From the NCBI RefSeq assembly GCF_042677045.1, contig NZ_JBHTIH010000001.1, forward strand, positions 1 to 38,290: a DNA stretch of 38,290 nucleotides. The letters run 5' to 3'. Every line of letters starts with the position of its first letter. Positions within the stretch are counted from its first letter, which is position 1. Source of the stretch: Lysobacter_K koreensis. GTDB taxonomy: Bacteria > Pseudomonadota > Gammaproteobacteria > Xanthomonadales > Xanthomonadaceae. The notes beneath the pieces were generated by a model. That model saw only the letters and a program-made list of their open reading frames with translations. It had not been told where the DNA came from and ran no database searches. Position numbers and translations under genes: made by a program. Below, piece after piece: positions 1 to 8,644 of this stretch.

Positions 1-387
1 GTTGGGGTTCGGGAAGTTGTCGGTCTCGATCTCTTCGCGCTGGTAGCCCAGGCCCATCACGATGTACGGGTTCCAGTTGCGGCCTTCCGCCAGGAAGTGG
101 CGGCGAGCGTCGAACGAGATGCCGTACTGGCTCCAGTTCAGGTCCTGGTTCAGGTCCTGGTGCGGGTTCTGGTAGTTCAGCTCACCGTCGATCGACCAGT
201 TCGGGTTGATGAACTTGCCCAGGCCAATGGCCACGAACGGCGCATTGCGCGTGCCGCGGTCGTTGTCCTGGATGTTCATGCCGGCCGAGCCGGTCAGGTA
301 CCAGCGGTCATCGAAATCCTGGGCGTTGACCGCCCCTGCAACACTCAGACCACCCAGCAGGGCGGCGCAGAGGAGTTTCTTATTCAT
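1..387 (-). CDS. Outer-membrane beta-barrel protein (OmpA-like N-terminal domain), 3' truncated by window edge
   Basis: Reading from an ATG at 387 leftward, the frame stays open for 129 codons to the window edge. The first 22 residues form a typical signal peptide: MNKK, then a hydrophobic stretch LLCAALLGGLSVAGAV, ending in NA before Q, as for signal peptidase I. The mature part begins QDFDDRWYLTGSAG and has alternating polar/apolar strands and aromatic residues (FVAIGLGKFINPNWSID, WNPYIVMGLGYQ). This fits the eight-stranded barrel domain of OmpA-type porins. A Shine-Dalgarno AAGGAG lies just upstream of the ATG. Whether a C-terminal peptidoglycan-binding OmpA domain follows cannot be seen, so the exact family (OmpA versus OprF or another small barrel) is open. 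Confidence 0.8.
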   Translation of the reverse strand, partial: MNKKLLCAALLGGLSVAGAVNAQDFDDRWYLTGSAGMNIQDNDRGTRNAPFVAIGLGKFINPNWSIDGELNYQNPHQDLNQDLNWSQYGISFDARRHFLAEGRNWNPYIVMGLGYQREEIETDNFPNPN

Positions 388-570
388 GGTGAGCTCCTTG
401 TTCATAAAGATTGGGAAAACCGCGTCTGCGAGGTTCCTTACCGTTCGGGGGACGGCAGCCTGAACGACGCCATCGGGGCGCAGGTTAGGTTTTCCCATGT
501 GAAAGCGGTGTTAACGGGCGTCTAACAATCCACAAAGTTCCGCGAGGCGCGCAAGCCGGTGCAATTCCGG

Positions 571-2019
571 TCAGCTTTGCAGCAGTGCAACGAGGTCGCT
601 GATCGACATCGCATCGAGTTTTTCCGGCTCGTGTGCCAAGCCCAGCAACCGCTCGACGTTGGCGGCCGGCAACCTGGCGCGGATCGCCGCCTCGAACTTC
701 GCCATCAGTAGCGGAATGCCCTCCGCGCGACGCTTGCGATGGCCGATCGGGTAGTCGATCGAGACCTTGTCGGTGCAGCTGCCATCGTTGAAGAACACCT
801 GCACGCAGTTGCCGATGGTGCGTTTGTCGGGATCGAAGTAGTCGCGGGTGAATCGTTCATTCTCCCGGACCGACATCTTCTCGCGCAGCGCGTCGATGCG
901 CGGGTCGGCGGCGACCGCGTCGCCGTAGTCGTCGGCGGTCAGGCGACCGAAGATCAGCGGCACCGCGACCATGTACTGCAGGCAGTGGTCGCGGTCGGCG
1001 TAGTTGGCCAGCGGGCCGGCCTTGTCGATGATGCGCACGCCGGCTTCCTGGGTTTCCAGCTCGATGCGTTCGATTTCGTTGAGGCGGTCCCTGACCTGGG
1101 GATGCAGCGCCATCGCGCACTCGACCGCGGTCTGGGCGTGGAATTCGGCCGGGTAGCTGATCTTGAACAGGACGTTCTCCATCACGTAGCTGCCGAACGG
1201 GTGCTCGAACACGAACGGCTTGCCGTCGAAGGCGACGTCGTAGAAGCCCCAGGTCGGCACCGACAGCGCGCTCGGGTAACCGGCCTCGCCCTTGACCGCG
1301 TTCAGGGCGTGGATGACGGCGCGGCGACAGGCATCGCCGGCGGCCCAGCTCTTGCGCGGGCCAGTGTTGGGGGCGTGGCGGTAGGTGCGCAGCGCGCCGT
1401 GGTCGATCCAGCTGTGCGAGACGGCGTTGACGATCTCGTCCTTGCCGCCGCCGAGCATCGCGGTGGCGACCGCGGTCGACGCCAGCCGCACCAGGATCAC
1501 GTGGTCGAGGCCGACGCGGTTGAACGAGTTGCGCAGCGCGTACCCGCCCTGGATCTCGTGCGCCTTGATCGCATGGCCGAGCACCTCGCGGACCGTCATC
1601 GCCTGGCCGCCCTCGGCGATGGCTTTGCGGCCCAGGTAGTCGGCCACCGCCAGGATCGCGCCGAGGTTGTCGGACGGATGACCCCACTCCGCCGCCAGCC
1701 AGGTGTCGTTGAAGTCGAGCCAGCGGATCTGCACGCCGATGCTGTAGGCGGCCTGCGCCGGGTCGAGCTCATGCGCGGTAAACGGCACACGCGCGCCGCC
1801 TTTCATGTCGGCGCCCGGCACCAGCGGTCCGAGGTGTTTCACGCAACCGGGGTGGTCCATCGCCAGCGCGGCGCAGGCCAGCGAGTCGAGCAGCATGTAT
1901 CGCGCGGTCTCGAACGCCTCGGTCGAGTCGATCCGGTAGTCGACGACGTAGTCGGCGATGTCCACCATCGGCGGGTCGGGGGCCGGGCGGACGGTGGAGC
2001 GAAGGTCGAACTGGCTCAT
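571..2019 (-). CDS. prpD: 2-methylcitrate dehydratase PrpD (MmgE/PrpD family)
   Basis: The 482-residue protein has the full length of PrpD, the Fe-S-independent cytosolic enzyme that dehydrates 2-methylcitrate to 2-methyl-cis-aconitate in propionate breakdown. Recognisable family features are the N-terminal DIADYVVDY and ARYMLLDSLACA helices, the LDFNDTWLAAEWGHPSDN segment (about residues 101-118) and the RKSWAAGDACRRAV segment (about 220-235). The C-terminal part is the variable second domain ending in SISDLVALLQS. The start at 2019 has only a weak upstream purine-rich stretch. It stands apart from the other prp genes, with a plus-strand dioxygenase gene between it and prpF. It is potentially redundant with AcnD/PrpF in the same window; both routes are known in bacteria, but having both is less usual. 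Confidence 0.93.
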   Translation of the reverse strand: MSQFDLRSTVRPAPDPPMVDIADYVVDYRIDSTEAFETARYMLLDSLACAALAMDHPGCVKHLGPLVPGADMKGGARVPFTAHELDPAQAAYSIGVQIRWLDFNDTWLAAEWGHPSDNLGAILAVADYLGRKAIAEGGQAMTVREVLGHAIKAHEIQGGYALRNSFNRVGLDHVILVRLASTAVATAMLGGGKDEIVNAVSHSWIDHGALRTYRHAPNTGPRKSWAAGDACRRAVIHALNAVKGEAGYPSALSVPTWGFYDVAFDGKPFVFEHPFGSYVMENVLFKISYPAEFHAQTAVECAMALHPQVRDRLNEIERIELETQEAGVRIIDKAGPLANYADRDHCLQYMVAVPLIFGRLTADDYGDAVAADPRIDALREKMSVRENERFTRDYFDPDKRTIGNCVQVFFNDGSCTDKVSIDYPIGHRKRRAEGIPLLMAKFEAAIRARLPAANVERLLGLAHEPEKLDAMSISDLVALLQS

Positions 2020-2180
2020 GGATGCATCCCCGCGGGCGGAAGCAGGCGCCTACTGTGCCGCAGCCCGCCACCGGCGCCCGTCAAGGCCATCCGGGCAGGC
2101 CCCGGTTGGCAACGGCCGTGGCACGCACCGTCGCGGCGGCGCGCTTGGCAATCCGGCGCGGCGTCCCAACCTTTGCTGGC

Positions 2181-2972
2181 ATGGACATGCCTATCTGCCT
2201 GCCTTCGCTGTTCCTCTCCCACGGTTCGCCGATGCTGGCGGTCGAGGATTCGCCGGCCGGGCAGTTCCTCGACGCGCTGGGCGAGCAGCTGCCGTGGCCG
2301 AAGGCGATCGTGGTGGCCTCGGCGCACTTCGTCGCCGACCGGCCGATGCTCGGCGGCCACGTGCAGCCGCATACGGTGCACGACTTCGGCGGCTTTCCCG
2401 AGCCGCTGTACCAGATCCGCTATCCGGCGCCGGGTCACCCCGACCTGGCGCGGGAAGCCATGCAGCGCCTGGCCGATGCCGGCCTGTCCGCCAAGGTGCG
2501 CGAGAACCACGGCCTCGACCACGGCGTCTGGGTGCCGCTGCGCCGCATGTACCCCGACGCCGACATCCCGGTGGTCCCGCTGTCGGTGAACCCGACCGGC
2601 ACCGCCGCGCAGCACTACGCGGTCGGCCAGGCGCTGGCGCCGCTGCGCGACGAAGGCGTGCTGGTGATCGGTTCGGGCGGGTTCGTGCACAACCTCGGCG
2701 ACCTCGACTGGGCGCACAAGGACGCGCCGCTGGCGCCGTGGGCGGCCGAGTTCGGCGACTGGATGCACGCGGCGCTGGCGGCGCGCGACCTGCCGGCCCT
2801 GCTCGACTGGCAGCAGCGTGCGCCGCATGCCCGCCATGCGCATCCGACGGTGGAACACCTGATGCCGCTGTTCGTGGCGCTCGGCGCGGCCGGCGACACC
2901 GCGACCGTGCGCACCCTGCATCGCTCGCACGAGTTCGGGTCGCTGGCCCTGGACGCGTTCGCGTTCGATTGA
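2181..2972 (+). CDS. Class III extradiol ring-cleavage dioxygenase (DODA/YgiD, LigB family)
   Basis: The 263-residue protein has the fold of LigB-type, non-haem iron or zinc dependent dioxygenases. Likely metal ligands are visible: His14 in FLSHGSPM, His49 in VVASAHFV, and a later His in GSGGFVHNLGDL. A further conserved His lies near the C-terminus in LHRSHEFGSLALDAF. E. coli YgiD and plant DOPA-4,5-dioxygenase belong to this family; the true substrate here is unknown. The reading frame is open upstream to 2022, but the ATG at 2181 (MDMPICLPSLF) matches the usual N-terminus, so I chose it. The gene is convergent with prpF across a REP cluster and divergent from prpD with about 160 bp between. 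It breaks the line of prp genes and shows no evident functional link to them. Confidence 0.9.
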   Translation: MDMPICLPSLFLSHGSPMLAVEDSPAGQFLDALGEQLPWPKAIVVASAHFVADRPMLGGHVQPHTVHDFGGFPEPLYQIRYPAPGHPDLAREAMQRLADAGLSAKVRENHGLDHGVWVPLRRMYPDADIPVVPLSVNPTGTAAQHYAVGQALAPLRDEGVLVIGSGGFVHNLGDLDWAHKDAPLAPWAAEFGDWMHAALAARDLPALLDWQQRAPHARHAHPTVEHLMPLFVALGAAGDTATVRTLHRSHEFGSLALDAFAFD

Positions 2973-2994
2973 CGCGGGCGCACCGGCTCAGTTC

Positions 2995-3119
2995 GTAGCT
3001 TGGGCACGCGCAGCACCCGGGAGTTTCGTCATGCGTCAGGAGCCCCCGGGTGCGGCCTGCGGCCTTACCCGGGCTACGAAAGCGCACCTCGTAGCCCGGG
3101 TAAGCGCAGCGCACCCGGG
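2995..3119. repeat. Cluster of three GTAG-type REP elements
   Basis: Three related hairpin units lie between the convergent dioxygenase and prpF genes. Positions 2995-3022 (GTAG, then a degenerate stem ending CACCCGGGA) and 3091-3119 (GTAGCCCGGGT ... CACCCGGG) point the same way. Positions 3045-3077 are the inverted copy, ending ACCCGGGCTAC. The GTAG tetranucleotide followed by a GC-rich imperfect palindrome is the hallmark of REP sequences of Stenotrophomonas and relatives (called SMAG there). The inverted pair 3045-3119 resembles a REPIN. They may also act as a bidirectional transcription barrier between the two convergent genes; this is inference. Confidence 0.8.
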
Positions 3120-3142
3120 AATCGCGGCAAGCGGTGCTGGAC

Positions 3143-4330
3143 TTAGAACGCGTCGGCCGGAACGCGCACGTGGCCTTCCATCAGCACCCGCGCGCTGCGG
3201 CTCATCACTGCCTTGGTGACGGTCCACTGGCCGTCGACCTGCCGCGCCTGCGCGCCGACGCGCAGGGTGCCGGAGGGGTGGCCGAAACGCACCGCTTCGC
3301 GCGGGCCGCCGCCCGCGGCCAGGCTCACCAGGGTGCCCGGGATCGACGCGGCGGTGCCGATCGCGACCGCGGCCGTGCCCATCATCGCGTGGTGCAGCTT
3401 GCCCATCGACAGCGCGCGCACCAGCAGGTCGATGTCGCCGGCGGCGATCGGCTTGCCGCTGGAGGACACGTGGTCGGCCGGGGGCGCGACGAACGCGACC
3501 TTCGGCGTGTGCTGGCGCGTCGCGGCCTGCTCGACGCTGCCGATCAGGCCCATGCGCACCGCGCCGTGCGCGCGGATCGCCTCGAACCGCGCCAGTGCGG
3601 CCGGGTCCTCGTTGATCGCGCCCTGCAGCTCGGCGCCGGTGTAACCCAGGTCGGCGGCGTTGAGGAAGATGGTCGGGATGCCGGCGTTGATCAGCGTGGC
3701 CTGGAACGTGCCGACGCCCGGCACGTCGAGCTCGTCGACCAGGTTGCCGGTCGGGAACATCGCGCCGCCGCCCTCGCCCTCGTCGGCCGGATCGAGGAAC
3801 TCCAGCGCGATCTCCGCGGCGGGGAAGGTCACGCCATCGAGCTCGAAGTCGCCGGTCTCCTGCACCTCGCCGTTGGTGACCGGCACGTGCGCGACGATGG
3901 TCTTGCCGATGTTCGCCTGCCAGATGCGCACGCTGGCGATGCCGTCTCGTGGAACGCGGCTGGCGTCGACCAGGCCGTTGGCGATCGCGAACGGACCGAC
4001 CGCCGCGCTCAGGTTGCCGCAGTTGCCGCTCCAGTCGACGAAGGCGGAGTCGATCGCGACCTGGCCGTAGAGGTAGTCGACGTCGTGATCGGCCACCGTG
4101 GCCTTGGAAATGATCACGCACTTGCTGGTGCTCGACGTCGCCCCGCCCATGCCGTCGGTGTGCTTGCCGTAGGGATCGGGCGAGCCGATCACGCGCATCA
4201 GCAGCGCATCGCGCGCCGCGCCGGGCGCCTGCGCGGCCGCGGGCAGGTCGTCCAGGCGGAAGAACACGCCCTTGCTGGTGCCGCCGCGCATGTAGGTGGC
4301 GGGGATGCGGAGTTGGGGGGCGTGCGACAT
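3143..4330 (-). CDS. prpF: 2-methylaconitate cis-trans isomerase PrpF
   Basis: The 395-residue protein matches PrpF, which works with AcnD: AcnD yields the trans form of 2-methylaconitate and PrpF converts it to the cis form used by aconitase. The diaminopimelate-epimerase-like fold is indicated by two similar halves. Family segments include IPATYMRGGTSKGVFF at residues 9-24, the GGATSSTSKCVII stretch near 62-74, DWSGNCGNLSAAVGPFAI near 98-115, and the late FGHPSGTLRVGAQ segment. The start at 4330 has AGGA about 8 nt upstream. It is downstream of acnD in the same direction but separated from it by a GrpB-family gene and REP elements. Length and motifs look intact. Confidence 0.95.
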   Translation of the reverse strand: MSHAPQLRIPATYMRGGTSKGVFFRLDDLPAAAQAPGAARDALLMRVIGSPDPYGKHTDGMGGATSSTSKCVIISKATVADHDVDYLYGQVAIDSAFVDWSGNCGNLSAAVGPFAIANGLVDASRVPRDGIASVRIWQANIGKTIVAHVPVTNGEVQETGDFELDGVTFPAAEIALEFLDPADEGEGGGAMFPTGNLVDELDVPGVGTFQATLINAGIPTIFLNAADLGYTGAELQGAINEDPAALARFEAIRAHGAVRMGLIGSVEQAATRQHTPKVAFVAPPADHVSSSGKPIAAGDIDLLVRALSMGKLHHAMMGTAAVAIGTAASIPGTLVSLAAGGGPREAVRFGHPSGTLRVGAQARQVDGQWTVTKAVMSRSARVLMEGHVRVPADAF

Positions 4331-4369
4331 TGAACTGTTCCTGATGAATGTCTGTGTTGATGCCGATTC

Positions 4370-4446
4370 GTAGGGCGGGTTTCAACCCGCCTTCTGGGTC
4401 TGGACAGGTGTTGGCCCGAACGGCCGGCGGGTTGAAACCCGCCCTA
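4370..4446. repeat. Inverted pair of GTAG-type REP elements (REPIN-like)
   Basis: Unit one at 4370-4391 is GTAGGGCGGGTTTCAACCCGCC minus its last bases in perfect-stem form (GGCGGGTT/AACCCGCC). Unit two at 4425-4446 is its inverted copy, ending GCCCTAA instead of GCCCTAC. They lie in the 185-nt gap between the GrpB-family gene and prpF, so they would be transcribed if the two genes share a message. Facing hairpins of this type are the form moved by REP-associated tyrosine transposases. No such transposase gene is in the window. Confidence 0.82.
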
Positions 4447-4515
4447 AGCCGCTGCGGGAGCGTTGAATACGTGAATCAAGCCGAGCCGCGAAGCGAGTAC
4501 GGCTTGAATGAACCG

Positions 4516-5055
4516 TCAGGCCCCGGCCCGCAGGCCATGGACCTCAGCAATGAAGGACGACTTGAGGCTTTGGTAAAAGGCACGGTTTCCGCCAGATTCC
4601 GCGACGACAGCACGCTTGAGTGCCGAGTACCGGGCAGCCGTTGCCGGCGATCCACGCAGGGTGTCACGGAAGCGTAGGTGGTGCGCCCACTCATCCCCGT
4701 GTCGTTCGAGTACGTGGAGATGAAAGGTGCGCCGGGGCGAGCCATGAACAAAGTAGTGCCGACGCGGAATGCCATGCTCGCCACGGTACTCGTAGCCAAG
4801 GCCAACCAGGAGGGGCACGAGCGGGAAGCCTGCTTCGAAGGACCCAATGGCAACGGCGATGTCGAGGATTGGTTTGGCGAGAATGCCGGGGATGGCCGTG
4901 CTTCCGATGTGCCGGATGTCGAGTGCGGCTGCGTCGAGCGCAATGGATATCCGGTCGTGCTCGGCGGCAAAGCGCGATCCCCACTCAGGCCCGACCGTGA
5001 CGAGACGCAGTTCGCCGGAAGCCAAGCCAAAGTCGGGGTTGTCGGTGTCATTCAT
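4516..5055 (-). CDS. GrpB family protein (UPF0157, nucleotidyltransferase-like fold)
   Basis: The 179-residue protein carries the signature of the GrpB/UPF0157 family: RHIGSTAIPGILAKPILDIA at about residues 48-67, followed by GYEYRGEHGIPRRHYF and the RTFHLHVLERHGDEWAHHLRFRD region (split here for reading). The family has a nucleotidyltransferase-like fold, and some members are linked to dephospho-CoA kinase or glutamate-rich proteins, but the biochemical role is not established. It is full length. GTAG-type REP elements lie on both sides (4370-4446 and 5079-5100). It sits between acnD and prpF, genes that are usually adjacent, so it looks like a later insertion into the prp cluster. A role in propionate metabolism is not supported. 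Confidence 0.88.
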   Translation of the reverse strand: MNDTDNPDFGLASGELRLVTVGPEWGSRFAAEHDRISIALDAAALDIRHIGSTAIPGILAKPILDIAVAIGSFEAGFPLVPLLVGLGYEYRGEHGIPRRHYFVHGSPRRTFHLHVLERHGDEWAHHLRFRDTLRGSPATAARYSALKRAVVAESGGNRAFYQSLKSSFIAEVHGLRAGA

Positions 5056-5078
5056 CAGATTGCGAGAACCCTAGAATC

Positions 5079-5100
5079 GTAGGGCGGGCTCAAGCCCGCC
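5079..5100 (+). repeat. GTAG-type REP element, single copy
   Basis: The unit is GTAG followed by GGCGGGCT, CA and AGCCCGCC, a near-perfect 8-bp stem. It is the same family as the copies at 4370-4446 and 15213-15267. It lies just upstream of the GrpB-family start codon on the acnD side. A degraded partner may be present around 5133-5159 (GGCGGG ... CCCGCC), but that match is weak. Confidence 0.75.
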
Positions 5101-5186
5101 TTCACTGTACGACGCGATCGGATTCGAAAAGTTGGCGGGCCGGGACTCGCTCTACCCGCCTGGCTTGAAAGCACCCCTCCCCAACC

Positions 5187-5211
5187 CTCCCCTTCGCTTT
5201 GCGAAAGGGAG
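5187..5211 (-). terminator. Strong hairpin downstream of acnD; possible terminator or dispersed repeat
   Basis: CTCCCCTTCGC pairs with GCGAAAGGGAG around a TTT loop, an 11-bp stem whose one mismatch becomes a G-U pair on the minus-strand RNA. It starts 10 nt after the acnD stop codon. There is no clear U-run after it on the minus strand, so it may be a 3'-end-protecting or repeat hairpin rather than a classical terminator. Its composition resembles hairpins commonly scattered in Xanthomonadaceae intergenic DNA. Confidence 0.5.
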
Positions 5212-5221
5212 GGAGCACAAG

Positions 5222-7843
<2,622 letters not shown>

Positions 7844-8028
7844 GTGCGGGTCTCATGCGTGGCTGGGGCGCGGGTCGCGCGGGCGGGGCCCATCGCGCGG
7901 GGCGCGGAAGCCGAGGCTGGCGGGCGGTGCGGGGGCCGTGGCTTCACGGCAGCGGCGATTATCGCATCCGCTCGTGCGTCGCCGCTCCGCAACAAGGCAT
8001 GCGGCGCGTCGCCTGCCTCTTCGATGAC

Positions 8029-8415
8029 ATCGCCGACCTCTGCGCTGACGTCGCGGACCTCTCCGTTGAGGTCGTCGACCCTTCCATTGAGGTCACGGAC
8101 CTCTCCGTTGAGGTCGCGGACCCTTCCGTTGAGGTCGCGGACCCTTCCGTTGAGGTCGCGGACCCTTCCGTTGAGGTCGCGGACCCTTCCGTTGAGGTCG
8201 CGGACCCTTCCGTTGGGGTCGCTGACCCTTCCGTTGAGGTCACGGACCCTTCCATTGAGGTCGCGGACCTCTCGGTTGAGGTCGCGGACCCTTCCGTTGA
8301 GGTCGCGGACCCTTCCGTTGGGGTCGCTGACCCTTCCATTGGGGTCGCTGACCCTTCCGTTGAGGTCGCGAACCCTTCCGTTGGGGTCGCGGAGCCTTCC
8401 ATTGGGGTCGCGGAC
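8029..8415. repeat. 21-bp tandem repeat array, 17 full units plus degenerate edges
   Basis: Full units run without interruption from 8050 to 8406 (17 x 21 = 357 bp). Each starts gtcgcggac, continues ccttccgtt and ends gag. A degenerate unit precedes (8029-8049) and a 9-bp partial unit follows (8407-8415). Variation is confined to a few columns: position 4 g/a, position 6 g/t, positions 11-12 swapped in some units (ct/tc), position 16 g/a and position 20 a/g. The units abut with no spacers, so this is not a CRISPR. The period equals two turns of B-DNA. Translated, the units give 7-residue repeats (VADPSVE on plus, VRDLNGR on minus), but no start, stop or ribosome site makes a gene convincing. 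Function is unknown. Confidence 0.95.
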
Positions 8416-8443
8416 CCCTGCGATGCCGGCATCGGGGGTGCGC

Positions 8444-8551
8444 CCCCCTTTGAAAAAGGGGGAAGGGGGGATTTGCCTTGGCTCACGAGGTTGCAGCGGA
8501 ACAGCAACAGCAACAGCGAATCTCCCACAACCCCTCTTTTCCAAAGAGGGG
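8444..8551. repeat. Inverted pair of hairpins (REPIN/MITE-like dispersed element)
   Basis: CCCCCTTT-GAA-AAAGGGGG (8444-8462) and CCCCTCTTT-TCC-AAAGAGGGG (8531-8551) are perfect 8- and 9-bp hairpins. The flanking GGGGGGATTTGCC (8465-8477) and GAATCTCCCACAACCCC (8518-8534) are roughly inverted relative to each other, so the whole looks like one element with inverted ends of about 30 bp. Elements of this composition are frequent in intergenic DNA of Xanthomonadaceae (from general knowledge, not checked here). It could terminate transcription entering from either side. Confidence 0.7.
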
Positions 8552-8644
8552 AGCAGTCCCCGCAGGCGAGGGCCGCGCCTGGCGCTTGCCCGAACCCGGC
8601 TTTCCCGGCATCGTGCGCCATTCCATACGCCAGCGTACTTGCGC

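Larger units (their letters stand above)
7844..8644. other. 801-bp divergent intergenic region between acnD and fadH
   Basis: No gene is supported here. It holds, from left to right, about 190 bp of GC-rich DNA next to acnD, the 21-bp tandem array (8029-8415), a 14-bp perfect palindrome CGATGCCGGCATCG at 8421-8434, and an inverted pair of hairpins (8444-8551). The last 93 bp lead to the fadH start. Promoters for acnD and fadH should lie here, but I could not assign convincing -35/-10 boxes. Because the repeat length is a multiple of three, several frames remain open for long distances on both strands, which creates false ORFs. Confidence 0.8.

Noticed and set aside
97..525. Plus-strand frame at the left edge
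   Set aside because: It is antisense to the outer-membrane protein gene, which has a signal peptide and Shine-Dalgarno, and it lacks any family signature.
8029..8415. Possible CRISPR array
   Set aside because: Units abut directly without unique spacers, and no cas genes are present.
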